64,000 bases of DNA from an uncultured Pelagibacteraceae bacterium (GTDB lineage: Bacteria; Pseudomonadota; Alphaproteobacteria; Pelagibacterales; Pelagibacteraceae): NCBI GenBank assembly GCA_902596515.1, contig CACJUF010000005.1, forward strand, positions 1 to 64,000, given 5' to 3'. The position numbers and the translations under genes are program-made. Shown in pieces: positions 10,595-21,375 of the stretch. Positions within the stretch are counted from its first letter, which is position 1. The number at the start of each line of letters is the position of its first letter. The notes beneath the pieces were generated by a model. It was not told the DNA's origin. It made no database searches and saw only the letters and a program-made list of their open reading frames with translations.

Positions 10595-11988
10595 TACATT
10601 AATTCAGGTAATTTTTTCATCCAATTTGAGATTGAGCCAGCACCCATTCCTACGACGATTTTTTTTCCATAAATATTTTGTTTAAGAAATTTAGCTAATT
10701 CAATATTATTTTTAATCATAAATAGTTTTACTTTTGAATTTTTTATTATTCCTTTTGCAAAATCATTATAATTAAAACCTAATTTTATTTTTTCTCCAGC
10801 TGTAAAAATGGGGCATAATATAATTGTGTCTGCATCTCTGAAGCAATGAGTAAATTCATTTCTTAAATCTTTTAATCTTGATATTCTATGTGGTTGAAAA
10901 ATACACACTCTTTCAAAGTTATCAAAAACTTTTTTTACTCCCTCTAACACAGATTTTATTTCAGTTGGATGATGAGCATAATCATCATAAAAATCAACTC
11001 CATTGAATGTAAATATCTTATTAAATCTTCGCTGGACACCTTTAAAATTTTTAAGACCTTTTTTAATATTAGACACTGGAATTCCAACAGTAAGAGCAAC
11101 TGCAATTGCAGCTGTAGAATTTCTTATATTATGAACACCTAATAACGGGATTTGAAAGTTTTTTAAGATAGTTTTTTTTTTATTTGGTAAATTAATAGAT
11201 AAATCAAATTTTGAGAAAAGTTTTTCTTGAATTATATTTTTGATAAGAAAATTAGCCTTAGACTTGATTCCATAAGTAAAAAAATTTGTATTTTTGATAT
11301 CTTTTATTAATTCATTGTTAATTTTATCATCAATACAAATAAAAGATTTTCCAAATGATGGAACTTTTTTTACAAAGTGTAGAAAATGATTTTTTAAATC
11401 CTTCATAGATTTATAAAAATCCATGTGTTCTCTATCGATGTTGGTTATAATTGAATATGTAGGAGAGATATGAGTAAAGCTTCCATCTGACTCATCTGCC
11501 TCTAATATAGACCAGTCACTCTTACCTAATTTTGCAGTACTCTTAATTGAATTTATTACGCCTCCATTGATTATTGTAGGATCTAATTTTGTGTTTTCAA
11601 AAATAGAACTTACTAAAGATGTCGTTGTTGTTTTGCCGTGGGAGCCAACTACAACAATATTTTTCATTAAAGAAACAAGATTCGCTAACATCTTCCCTCT
11701 TTTAATTACTGGTAATTTTTTTCTTTTAGCTTCTAGTAATTCTGGATTACTTTTTTTTATCGCAGAGGAAGTCACTACAATTGTAACATCTTTTATATTT
11801 TGCTTTTTGTGACCAATAAAAATTCTGACACCCTGTTTTTTTAATTTTTCAATATTTTTATTCTTATTAATATCGCTTCCTTGAATTTGAAAACCTTTTG
11901 CCTTCATAATCAATGCAAGACCGCTCATACCTATTCCACCAATACCTATAAAATGGATAATTTCTTTTTTAGCTAATTCAATTTTCAT
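10594..11988 (-). CDS. murC: UDP-N-acetylmuramate--L-alanine ligase
   Basis: FIGIGGIGMSGLA, GSHGKTTTTSL, DDYAHHPTEI. Confidence 0.97.
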   Translation of the reverse strand: MKIELAKKEIIHFIGIGGIGMSGLALIMKAKGFQIQGSDINKNKNIEKLKKQGVRIFIGHKKQNIKDVTIVVTSSAIKKSNPELLEAKRKKLPVIKRGKMLANLVSLMKNIVVVGSHGKTTTTSLVSSIFENTKLDPTIINGGVINSIKSTAKLGKSDWSILEADESDGSFTHISPTYSIITNIDREHMDFYKSMKDLKNHFLHFVKKVPSFGKSFICIDDKINNELIKDIKNTNFFTYGIKSKANFLIKNIIQEKLFSKFDLSINLPNKKKTILKNFQIPLLGVHNIRNSTAAIAVALTVGIPVSNIKKGLKNFKGVQRRFNKIFTFNGVDFYDDYAHHPTEIKSVLEGVKKVFDNFERVCIFQPHRISRLKDLRNEFTHCFRDADTIILCPIFTAGEKIKLGFNYNDFAKGIIKNSKVKLFMIKNNIELAKFLKQNIYGKKIVVGMGAGSISNWMKKLPELM

Positions 11989-13042
11989 TTATAATTTCCA
12001 ATATTTTTTGATTTATATTATTCCATGAGTTTTGGGAATTATGTTTTTCTAAGTTATTTTTTTTTATATTATATTCGGACTTATTCATAATTATATGATT
12101 TAAAAATTTTTCTAAATTAACGTCATTGAAGTCTTTTTGATTCATAATCCAGCAGCAACCTAAATTTCGATAAAAATTTGCGTTTTCAAATTGATGATTA
12201 TCTTTTGCTGAAACTAAAGGGATTGTTAGGAACGGTTTATTCATGATTGATAATTCTGCTAAGGTAGATGCACCAGCACGCGTAATACATAGGTCTGATT
12301 GATTTATCAAATCTGCCAAATTTTCCTCAAAATCAAAAATGGTATTTTCAATTTTAGCCTCATCATAAATACTTCTTAATTGATCAGTATTACTTTTATG
12401 AGTTTGTTGAATGATTTTGATTTTATTTTTTTTCGACAAATTAACGATTACATTTTTTACCACATTTTCAAAAATCTTTGCTCCTTGACTGCCACCAACA
12501 ACCAAAAGACAGAATGCTTTATTTTCTGTTTTAATTTCTCTTTTCTCATAAAAATTTTTTTTAACTAGTGGAGTTATTATTTGAATTTTATGTTTAAGTT
12601 TTTCGGGAAAGTTTTTTAAGTTTTCTGTATAAGTAAAAATTTTTTTACAAAAACCTAAAAAGAGTCTGTTTGCTCTACCTAAAACAATATTGGGTTCAAG
12701 TAGGTATATCTTTATTCCCAATAATTTTGCACCAAAACAAACAGGTAATGACATATACCCTCCTGTTGAAAAAACGACATTAATCTTATTTTTTTTTAAT
12801 AATAAAACTGTTTTAATCACCAAATAAATTACTTGGAATATTTTAAATATAAAAAATATATTAAGATTTAATTTAGGAGTATTTATCAAAATAATATCAT
12901 TTTTTTCACCATCTAGATATTTCAGCCCTCTTGAGTCAGAAGAAATAAAAACCTTAAAATTTGAATGCAAATGTTCACTTAGAATTTTTGCTGGCACTAC
13001 ATGTCCCCCTGATCCTCCTGTTGAAATTAATATATTTTTCAT
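11978..13042 (-). CDS. murG: Undecaprenyldiphospho-muramoylpentapeptide beta-N-acetylglucosaminyltransferase
   Basis: STGGSGGHVVPA, VVGGSQGAKIFE, CITRAGASTLAEL. Confidence 0.95.
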   Translation of the reverse strand: MKNILISTGGSGGHVVPAKILSEHLHSNFKVFISSDSRGLKYLDGEKNDIILINTPKLNLNIFFIFKIFQVIYLVIKTVLLLKKNKINVVFSTGGYMSLPVCFGAKLLGIKIYLLEPNIVLGRANRLFLGFCKKIFTYTENLKNFPEKLKHKIQIITPLVKKNFYEKREIKTENKAFCLLVVGGSQGAKIFENVVKNVIVNLSKKNKIKIIQQTHKSNTDQLRSIYDEAKIENTIFDFEENLADLINQSDLCITRAGASTLAELSIMNKPFLTIPLVSAKDNHQFENANFYRNLGCCWIMNQKDFNDVNLEKFLNHIIMNKSEYNIKKNNLEKHNSQNSWNNINQKILEIINEN

Positions 13043-14166
13043 TCAGTTATTTTTCTTTTTGTTAAATTCAAAATTATACCAGACATTATAGAAATACTTA
13101 TAATCGATGAACCCCCATAACTTAAAAATGGTAAAGTCATTCCTGTAGTTGGGAATAATCTAATATTTACTCCTATATGAATCATTGCTTGCATGAGTAT
13201 TAAGCTAATAGATCCAGTTAGGATTAGTTTGATCTTTTTGTCGTTTTCTTTGTAAACTTTTTTCAGAACTGAAAATATTAATACTAGGTAGGTTAATAAA
13301 ATTAACATTATGAAGATTACTCCAAACTCTTCCGAAATTACTGAAATAATGTAATCTGTATGAGCTTCAGGGACTCTGTTTTTTAATGTTCCCTCTCCAA
13401 TGCCTTTTCCAAAAAAACCTCCACTTATTATAGCTTCTAATGCTTTATCTGATTGAAAGTTATGAGTACCCATTTCAGGATTAAAAAAAGAAAATAATCT
13501 ATCTTTTATGTATTTAAATTGTGGAAGGTAACTAATGATAGATGCTATCGTGGCTAGAGAGATAAAAAAAACTAAGCTCAAAAAAAATATACTAATACCA
13601 GAAATAAAAATCAAAACTAACCAACTAAAACCAATTAAAAGAGTTTGACCAATATCTGGTTGAAGTATCAAAAGACTCGATATCAATATAGTTAACAAAA
13701 AAGATATGAAGTATTTTAAATTAAAATTAGTATATTTTTGAGAGCAAATTATCATACTCATTATCACTATTAAAAAAGGCTTTACAAACTCAATAGGTTG
13801 TATTCTTGGCAAGACCAACAAATCAATCCATCTCTTGGAACCCTTAATCTCTACTCCAATTATAGGAACCAGGAATAACAAAACTAATGATAAACAGAAA
13901 AATATTAGTGAAATTCTATAAATTTCTTTTTCAGGTATAAAGGATAAAATAAAAATTAAAAAAAAGCCAAAAAAAACAAAAACTGTATGTTTAAAAAAAA
14001 AGAAATAAGTATTCGTATCTAATTTATCAGATGCAATTAGGGAAGTTGATACTAATGAGAAGAATAAACCCGCCAAAAACAAAATTAAGATCAATGATAG
14101 AATAGGTTTATCAATACTTTTCCACCATTGATAAAAAGAAATATAACTAAATAATTTTTCTTTCAT
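13039..14166 (-). CDS. ftsW: Peptidoglycan glycosyltransferase FtsW (SEDS family)
   Basis: Polytopic; QPDIGQTLL, PEAHTDYIISVISEEFG, LPFLSYGGSS. Confidence 0.95.
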   Translation of the reverse strand: MKEKLFSYISFYQWWKSIDKPILSLILILFLAGLFFSLVSTSLIASDKLDTNTYFFFFKHTVFVFFGFFLIFILSFIPEKEIYRISLIFFCLSLVLLFLVPIIGVEIKGSKRWIDLLVLPRIQPIEFVKPFLIVIMSMIICSQKYTNFNLKYFISFLLTILISSLLILQPDIGQTLLIGFSWLVLIFISGISIFFLSLVFFISLATIASIISYLPQFKYIKDRLFSFFNPEMGTHNFQSDKALEAIISGGFFGKGIGEGTLKNRVPEAHTDYIISVISEEFGVIFIMLILLTYLVLIFSVLKKVYKENDKKIKLILTGSISLILMQAMIHIGVNIRLFPTTGMTLPFLSYGGSSIISISIMSGIILNLTKRKITE

Positions 14167-15457
14167 TAATATATCTTTTTATCAACTTATTAAAATATGA
14201 ACCTCTTTCCTCAAAATTTTTAAAACTATCAAATGAGGCGGAAGCTGGACTAAATAAGATTGTATTATTTGAGTTTTTCTTTTTATGAATATTCTTAAAA
14301 ATTGCTGATACTGCAAGATTTAAATTTTTAAAACTTTTAAGTTCCGCATTTTTCTTTAAATCTTTTGAAAATTTTTTAAAATTTTTACCAAAGACATAAA
14401 TCTTAATATTTCTAAAATATTTTTTTGATAACGATATTTTGTCATCTTTTTTTGGAATACCACCAATTAACCAATGAATATTCTTGTACATTTCTAATAA
14501 TTCTTTTGAGGAAGAATAACTTGTTGATTTAGAATCATTAATGATGATTAATTTATTTTTGTTATAAATAATTTTCTGCCTATAATTCAATCCTTTGAAT
14601 TTATTTACGCTTTCTAATAATTTATTTGATTTTACATTAAATTTTTTTATCATTTCTAAAACAAATGAGAGGTTTGCTTGATTTGATCTTGATAAAAAAT
14701 ATTTGTTTCTAATTTTTTTCAAAATTAGATTGTTCAATTTTGTATCTACATTTACCAGTTTTAATTTAGGCTTTATTGTTTTAATTCTTTTTTGAATTAA
14801 ATGATCATTTTTATTTACAAATCCAATTGCTCCTCTTTTTCGATTATTAAAAATTTTAAATTTTGCCTCTATATAATTTTTTAAATTACCATGTCTCTCC
14901 AAATGATCTGGCGCAATATTAAGGATAGCGGCAAATTTTGATGAAAAAATTTTACTATATTCTAATTGGTAGGATGAGGCCTCAATAACGAAAATTGTTT
15001 TTTTTGAGATCTTATTTATAGATAGTATTGGTGTACCAATATTTCCTACTAATCTTACGTCTTTTTTTTGATCTTTTAAGATATCATATAGAAGTTTGCA
15101 TGTGGTGGACTTTCCGTTTGTGCCAGTTATTGTTAATGAGACATTTTTATAAAATGAGTAAAAAACATCTAGATCTGTATAGATATTCTTATTTTTTTTT
15201 CTAAGTAAATTTTTTAACTTACATTTTTTTATATCAATTCCTGGGCTTAATATAATTATATCAAATTTGGTTTTTAATAATTTTTTAAAATTGAGAGTTT
15301 TTTTTTTAATCGACTTATTTGTTTTAAGATTTGGGTTATCATCAAATAAATAAACATCATTTTTATTTCTTAAAAAATTGAATGACGAAAGTCCACTTTT
15401 TCCTAATCCATAAATTAAAATTTTTTTATTAAAGAAAATTTGTGAATTATCACTCAT
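14147..15457 (-). CDS. murD: UDP-N-acetylmuramoylalanine--D-glutamate ligase
   Basis: GTNGKSTTCKLL, NIAPDHLERHG; likely start is the internal MSDNSQIFF overlapping the mraY stop (ORF track extends to 15514). Confidence 0.93.
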   Translation of the reverse strand: MSDNSQIFFNKKILIYGLGKSGLSSFNFLRNKNDVYLFDDNPNLKTNKSIKKKTLNFKKLLKTKFDIIILSPGIDIKKCKLKNLLRKKNKNIYTDLDVFYSFYKNVSLTITGTNGKSTTCKLLYDILKDQKKDVRLVGNIGTPILSINKISKKTIFVIEASSYQLEYSKIFSSKFAAILNIAPDHLERHGNLKNYIEAKFKIFNNRKRGAIGFVNKNDHLIQKRIKTIKPKLKLVNVDTKLNNLILKKIRNKYFLSRSNQANLSFVLEMIKKFNVKSNKLLESVNKFKGLNYRQKIIYNKNKLIIINDSKSTSYSSSKELLEMYKNIHWLIGGIPKKDDKISLSKKYFRNIKIYVFGKNFKKFSKDLKKNAELKSFKNLNLAVSAIFKNIHKKKNSNNTILFSPASASFDSFKNFEERGSYFNKLIKRYINERKII

Positions 15458-16542
15458 TATCTTAGTTTTAATGTAGCAAGTCCTATCACTGCTAAAATAA
15501 TAGAAATTATCCAAAATCTAATTACAACTGTTGATTCAGGCCAACCTTTCTTCTCAAAATGATGATGGATTGGTGCCATTTTAAAAACTCTTTTACCAGT
15601 AAGTTTAAATGATATTACTTGCACAATCACTGAAACTGCTTCAAGAACAAATAAACCTCCAGTAATTGCTAAAACTATTTCATGTTTTGTTATTATACCA
15701 ACTGCTCCTAAAGAGCCACCCAAAGACAAAGATCCAGTGTCTCCCATAAAAATTTTTGCTGGAGGTGCGTTGAACCATAAAAAGCCTAAGCAAGAGCCAA
15801 TGATTGCTCCACAAAAAATTGAAACTTCCCCAGTTCCCTCTATGTAAGGAATTTGCAAATAATTTGAGAATACAATGTTTCCTGTAACATAACTTATAAA
15901 TGCAAAACAAGCTGCAACAAGTATAACAGGCACTGTTGCTAACCCATCTAATCCATCAGTGAGATTTACAGCATTCGATGAACCAATAATTACAAATATT
16001 GAAAATGGTATAAAAAACCATCCAAGATTAATGATTAGGTTTTTAAAAAAAGGAAAGTATAGATTTGTTAAATCTTGATAGTCATTAAAGTAAACATAAA
16101 AACTAACACCAATTATTGCTAGTATTATTTGAAAAATTAATTTTAACTTTGATGAGATACCTGAAGAGTTACTATACTTTATTTTTTTATAATCATCGAA
16201 TGCCCCAAGCAAACCAAAAGTAATTGCGATATATAAACAAAATAAAACATTTAAATTCGATAAATCAGCCCAGAATAGTGCTGATATTAACAAACCAATT
16301 AAAATAATTACTCCACCCATAGTCGGAGTTCCTATTTTCTTAACTATATGATCTTCTGGACCATCATTACGGATAGGATTTAAAATTTTTTGTTTTGAAA
16401 AAAGTTTTATAAAAGCTCCTCCAATAATTAAAACAATAATTAATGAAGTAAAAAAAGATAAACCAGTCCTAAATGTTAGATATTTAAATACATTTAAAAA
16501 ACTAAAACTATCAACAAAATTTAGTAAAAATTGATAAAGCAT
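15457..16542 (-). CDS. mraY: Phospho-N-acetylmuramoyl-pentapeptide-transferase
   Basis: GTPTMGGVIIL, NAVNLTDGLDGLA, FMGDTGSLSLGG, PIHHHFEKKGWPE. Confidence 0.97.
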   Translation of the reverse strand: MLYQFLLNFVDSFSFLNVFKYLTFRTGLSFFTSLIIVLIIGGAFIKLFSKQKILNPIRNDGPEDHIVKKIGTPTMGGVIILIGLLISALFWADLSNLNVLFCLYIAITFGLLGAFDDYKKIKYSNSSGISSKLKLIFQIILAIIGVSFYVYFNDYQDLTNLYFPFFKNLIINLGWFFIPFSIFVIIGSSNAVNLTDGLDGLATVPVILVAACFAFISYVTGNIVFSNYLQIPYIEGTGEVSIFCGAIIGSCLGFLWFNAPPAKIFMGDTGSLSLGGSLGAVGIITKHEIVLAITGGLFVLEAVSVIVQVISFKLTGKRVFKMAPIHHHFEKKGWPESTVVIRFWIISIILAVIGLATLKLR

Positions 16543-19386
16543 TTAATTTAAACTCTTCAAGTTATTTACTATACTGTTAAAACCTGTCGCATTTGAGGCT
16601 TTAATCATTAAATAATCATTATTATTGAAATCTTTCTTAATTAATTCAAAAATTCCTGATTTATTTTCTAAAATTCTTCCTCTTTTTACTTTCACAATAT
16701 TATAGAATATTTCTCTTACCATTTTTCCCATAACAAATACTTTATCAATATTTGTCTCGTTTATTATAGGAACTATTGATTGGTGAAGTTTTTTTGAATG
16801 TGAACCAAGTTCCATCATATCTCCAAGCAAAAGATATTTACGATATTTTTTTGTATCTATATTGTCATAATTTTTTAAGGCTGATTTTAAAGATAGAGGA
16901 TTAGAATTATAACTTTCATCAATTAAGTTTATTTTTTTGTTACCTATCTTTATTGTAGAATGATCTCCTCTTCCTGCTGGACTTCTAAAATCTAAGAAAA
17001 TTTTTTCATTAAGTTTAAGCACATCTTTGTAAATACTTATTACACTTAAAGCGCTTAAAATATTATAAATATTACTTTGAAAATTATTAGAAATTATAAA
17101 ATATTTAAACTTATCATTAAGTTTAACTTTAATTTTAAATGCTTTTTTAACTTTTTTAATATTAAACAACTGAACATTTGCTTTTTTATTTTTAATCCCA
17201 AAAGAAATCACATTAATATTATTATTTTCAGCAATTTTTTTATGTAATTTGAAAAAACTATCATCAGCATTCAAGACAACAAAACCATTGGGTAATATAT
17301 TTTTAATTATCTCTGCTTTAGCTAAAGCAATTTGTTTGATATTTTTGAAATTTTTTGCATGTGCATAATTTATGTTAGTTATCAAGCCAACATTCGGTTT
17401 TATAATATTTGTTAAATTATCTATTTCCCCTTTTTTATCCATACCAACCTCTAAAACTCCAAATTCATCACTATGTTTTAAATTAAGTAAACTTAATGGA
17501 ACTCCAAATTTATTGTTATATGATTTTGGAGAAATACTAACACTAGAAATCTTTCCTAACACATTGCCCAATAATTCTTTGAGAGTAGTTTTTCCACAAC
17601 TTCCTGTAATAGCTATAATATTTGTATCGATATTTTGTCTAAATATTTTTGAAATTTCAGTCATAAATTTTAATGTATTTCTTACTTTTATCTGACGTTT
17701 GCTATTAAATTTATTTTGAACTTTATTTACTACAACTAATGATGCTTTATTTTTAAATGCCTCTCCAATATATTTATTTCCATCATTTTTTTTTCCTTTA
17801 ATAGCAAAAAAGATATCATTCTTATTTACCTCTTTGGAGTTAATTCTTACTTTATCTACTTTTACTAAAGGAATTTTATTTTTGATTTTTGATAATTCTT
17901 TAATAATATTTATCTTAAAGTTTTTTGATAAGCTTGTATTCTTAAGTTTAATACAATCTAAAATAATTTTTTTGTCTGAAAAATAAATTTTCTTTTTACC
18001 AAAATCTTGGGTTTTCTCATGACCTTTTCCAGCAACCAACAAAATATCACCTGTATTTAAATTTTTGACAGCCTCAGATATAGCTTGTTTTCTATTTGGA
18101 ATTTCCTTTATCAAAGTGTCATGAATACCCTTTTTAATATCATCTCTTATTTTTCTTGGATCTTCAAATCTAGGATTATCATCTGTTAAATAAATTTCGT
18201 TAGAATAATCACATGCAATCTTTCCCATTTTAAATCTTTTATTTTGATCTCTATTTCCACCACAACCAAAGAGTAAAATTATTTTTTTATTTGGAAATTG
18301 CTCTTTAAGGTTTGAAAGACATATTCTAAGTGCATCGGGTGTATGTGCATAATCAAGTATTACTTTAGACCTATTTTTGATTTTACCTATTTTTTCAAGT
18401 CTTCCATCTATTGGCTTAAGTTGTGATAAAACATTTAGAATCTTGATTAAACTTATATTGCTATTTTTTGCTGCAATAATCGCCATTAAAATATTTTTTA
18501 ATTGTATTTTTCCAATAAGATTTAAATTTATTTCTCTTGTTAGATTATAGTATCTAATTTTTAATATTTGTTTCTCGCCTCTATAACTATGAGATAAAAT
18601 TTGAAATTGATTTTTGCTATTATTTAAAACCTGCAATTTCAATTTTCTAGAAATTGCGATTTTTTTTATTCTTTTAAATTCTGGTAATGTTTCATCTGTT
18701 ATTACATTTCCTTTTTTTCTTATCAAATTTTCAAATAAGTACTGTTTTGCTTTAAAGTAATCTTTAAAATTTTTATGATAATCTAGGTGATCTTGAGATA
18801 AATTTGTGAAAATACCAGATGAAAACTTTAGACCATCCAACCTATGTTGAGTTAGACCATGGCTGGATGCTTCCATAATTACATTATTAATTTTTTGAGA
18901 TTTTAATTTAGATAATATTTGTCCCATTCGAATTGGGTCTATCGTAGTATTTTGTAAATTTCGTCTTATATTTTTCGATTTTATACCTAATGTTCCGATT
19001 GAGGCGACTTTTATTTTATTAAGTTTTAACAATTGAAAATAAAAATCTGAAACAGATGATTTTCCATTTGTTCCAGTTACAGCAATTAAATTATTTGGTT
19101 TATTCTTATAAATTTTAAAAGCGATTTCTGCTAAAAGTTTTCTTATATTTTTAGTATGAATGAATAAAATATCCTTTTGAGGATTTGTTATTCTTTTCTC
19201 GCTTATAATAATTTTAGAGCCTTTTTTTATGGCAATAGAAATGAATTTATTTCCATCGAAATGGTTACCTTTTATGGCAAAAAAAATATTATCTTTTTTA
19301 ATATCTTTTGAATTGAATGAAATCCCTGAGAAAAAAATTTTTTTTTTACTATTATTTATATTGGTAAAATAATTGCCTAATAACAT
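16543..19386 (-). CDS. murE-murF: Fused MurE-MurF ligase (947 aa)
   Basis: One ORF with two Mur ligase modules: GTNGKSSVSDF...DHLDYHKNFKDYF...DYAHTPDALRICL (MurE) then GSCGKTTLKELLG...DESYNSNPLSLKSAL (MurF). Confidence 0.93.
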   Translation of the reverse strand: MLLGNYFTNINNSKKKIFFSGISFNSKDIKKDNIFFAIKGNHFDGNKFISIAIKKGSKIIISEKRITNPQKDILFIHTKNIRKLLAEIAFKIYKNKPNNLIAVTGTNGKSSVSDFYFQLLKLNKIKVASIGTLGIKSKNIRRNLQNTTIDPIRMGQILSKLKSQKINNVIMEASSHGLTQHRLDGLKFSSGIFTNLSQDHLDYHKNFKDYFKAKQYLFENLIRKKGNVITDETLPEFKRIKKIAISRKLKLQVLNNSKNQFQILSHSYRGEKQILKIRYYNLTREINLNLIGKIQLKNILMAIIAAKNSNISLIKILNVLSQLKPIDGRLEKIGKIKNRSKVILDYAHTPDALRICLSNLKEQFPNKKIILLFGCGGNRDQNKRFKMGKIACDYSNEIYLTDDNPRFEDPRKIRDDIKKGIHDTLIKEIPNRKQAISEAVKNLNTGDILLVAGKGHEKTQDFGKKKIYFSDKKIILDCIKLKNTSLSKNFKINIIKELSKIKNKIPLVKVDKVRINSKEVNKNDIFFAIKGKKNDGNKYIGEAFKNKASLVVVNKVQNKFNSKRQIKVRNTLKFMTEISKIFRQNIDTNIIAITGSCGKTTLKELLGNVLGKISSVSISPKSYNNKFGVPLSLLNLKHSDEFGVLEVGMDKKGEIDNLTNIIKPNVGLITNINYAHAKNFKNIKQIALAKAEIIKNILPNGFVVLNADDSFFKLHKKIAENNNINVISFGIKNKKANVQLFNIKKVKKAFKIKVKLNDKFKYFIISNNFQSNIYNILSALSVISIYKDVLKLNEKIFLDFRSPAGRGDHSTIKIGNKKINLIDESYNSNPLSLKSALKNYDNIDTKKYRKYLLLGDMMELGSHSKKLHQSIVPIINETNIDKVFVMGKMVREIFYNIVKVKRGRILENKSGIFELIKKDFNNNDYLMIKASNATGFNSIVNNLKSLN

Positions 19387-19388
19387 TG

Positions 19389-21059
19389 TTAATTAATTTG
19401 CGCGTATTTTGTGGCTAAAATAGGCCCAATCTTTTCTATAATTTGACCAACAACTTCAACTGAAGTCCAACCTGCAGTATTAAAAGGAGTTCCTTTGTAT
19501 TTTATTCCTGATCCATCTCTATAATTATAAACGTACTCACTATTTGTTTTAGGCTCATCCAACATCACAACTAAGCTATACTTAGGATTTGAGGCTGGAA
19601 ATACTGAAGCAAAAGTATTAATCTTTTTACGAGAGTATCCACTCTCTAAAATTTTTTCTGCGGTACCAGTTTTTCCTGCAACCTCATAACCTTCTACATT
19701 AGCTAGAGTTGCTGTACCTTCTTTTGTAGTTACAATTTTTCTTAATATTGAAACAAGATTTGATGAAACATTTTCCTCTAAAATTCTTTCTCCTTTAACA
19801 TACTTTTCTTTTTTTATAAGAGTTGGATTGATCCTAAAACCACCGTTAGCAATAGTAGAGTAAGCGCTAGTCAATTGTAAAATTGTAGTAGTTATTCCAT
19901 GTCCATATGAAGTTGTTGCAAGCTTACACTTTCCCCAATTAAAGGGTATTGGTTTACCCATTTCCTCTATGTCAAATTGTATTGAGTTAATTAAGTCAAG
20001 ATCATTTAAAAATTTTTTATATTTTTCAATCCCAATTGCTTGGCCGATTCTTACCGAACCTATGTTGCCTGAGCGGATTAATATTTCTTCAGCAGTTAAG
20101 TTCGAGGGAATTTTTTTGTCATATTCACTTATTTTATTTTTTCCACAAGTAATATTTTTTTCTAAATTTTTAAATTCAGTATTTGGCTCTATTATCTTTT
20201 CATTTAAGGCTGCTGCCAAGGTAAAAGTTTTAAAAACAGAACCTAATTCATAAACACCTTTAGTTGCTCTATTAATATAATTTACATCTGTAATATTTTC
20301 TCTTTGATTAGGGTCAAAATCAGGCAGCGAAATAATCGATAATATCTCACCATTATCAATATCCATTAAAATTGAGGCACTACCTTTAGTTTTAAATATT
20401 TTATTAAACCTTATTAACTCTTCTCTTATCAGGAACTGAATATCTTTATCGACAGTAAGTTGAATAGATTTATCGTTTTTTTTTAAATCTACATCTAATG
20501 ATTTCTCTAACCCAGAAATCCCCAAGTTATCATCATCTATTTGTCCTATTATATGACTAAATAAATTTTTTTGTGGATAAACTCTTATAAGATTTTCATG
20601 TGGTTTTATTGATTTATCACCCAACATCATAATTTTTTCATAATTCTCATCTGAAATTTTTTTTTCAAACCAAAAAAATTTATCTTTTGAAAGTTTTGAA
20701 TTAATTAATTCAAAATCTTTATCAGGAAAAATGTATTTTAGATTAAGTAGCAATTTTTTTTTATCTATCGCTTCAACTGGATTTATTCCAATATCAATAG
20801 AATTAACAGTTTTTGCTAAAAAATGATTGTTTCGGTCTAAAATATTTGCTCTCTGAATTTTATTAAAAGAGCCATAATTCTTTGAAATATTAGAATTTAA
20901 ATCTCTAGATCCCAGATGAGTAAGATGAATGCAATAAATTATAGAAATAAGGAAAAAAATAAAAAAAATAAATGCAATTCTATTAAATCTAATATCAAAA
21001 TTTTTTTTGTCACTTTTAAATTCAAATTCCTCTTTGTTTTCTTGGAGAATAAACTTCAT
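19389..21059 (-). CDS. ftsI: Penicillin-binding protein 3, transpeptidase
   Basis: YELGSVFKTFTLAAAL (SxxK), RSGNIGS, AGKTGTAEK (KTG). Confidence 0.95.
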   Translation of the reverse strand: MKFILQENKEEFEFKSDKKNFDIRFNRIAFIFFIFFLISIIYCIHLTHLGSRDLNSNISKNYGSFNKIQRANILDRNNHFLAKTVNSIDIGINPVEAIDKKKLLLNLKYIFPDKDFELINSKLSKDKFFWFEKKISDENYEKIMMLGDKSIKPHENLIRVYPQKNLFSHIIGQIDDDNLGISGLEKSLDVDLKKNDKSIQLTVDKDIQFLIREELIRFNKIFKTKGSASILMDIDNGEILSIISLPDFDPNQRENITDVNYINRATKGVYELGSVFKTFTLAAALNEKIIEPNTEFKNLEKNITCGKNKISEYDKKIPSNLTAEEILIRSGNIGSVRIGQAIGIEKYKKFLNDLDLINSIQFDIEEMGKPIPFNWGKCKLATTSYGHGITTTILQLTSAYSTIANGGFRINPTLIKKEKYVKGERILEENVSSNLVSILRKIVTTKEGTATLANVEGYEVAGKTGTAEKILESGYSRKKINTFASVFPASNPKYSLVVMLDEPKTNSEYVYNYRDGSGIKYKGTPFNTAGWTSVEVVGQIIEKIGPILATKYAQIN

Positions 21060-21063
21060 ATCA

Positions 21064-21375
21064 TTATTTTTCGCTATCTATAATTTTGACATTGTTTGTA
21101 AGAATTTTTTCCTTTGTTAAGTCAATAATTTCAATTTCATTTATACTCTTTTGCGTTAATTTATTTTCAAAATAAAGATTTTGATAACTAATCAGCTTTT
21201 CTGGAGAGCTTAAATAATCAAATTCAAGTTTCACATTATTTAGTTCTAAAATTAAATCTGATATATTCTCTTTTAAACTAAATAATTCCTCATCAATTTT
21301 CTTTGTAGAATTTTTTATAAAAGAGGTGATTACAATAAGTGAAAAAATTAAACTAATAGTTAGAATTTTTTTCAT
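21064..21375 (-). CDS. ftsL: FtsL-like small TM/coiled-coil division protein
   Basis: 103 aa, N-terminal TM, coiled coil, located between rsmH and ftsI. Confidence 0.7.
   Translation of the reverse strand: MKKILTISLIFSLIVITSFIKNSTKKIDEELFSLKENISDLILELNNVKLEFDYLSSPEKLISYQNLYFENKLTQKSINEIEIIDLTKEKILTNNVKIIDSEK

Noticed and set aside
15680-15910. 76-aa ORF inside mraY
   Set aside because: Same-strand alternative frame within a clear mraY; no independent support.
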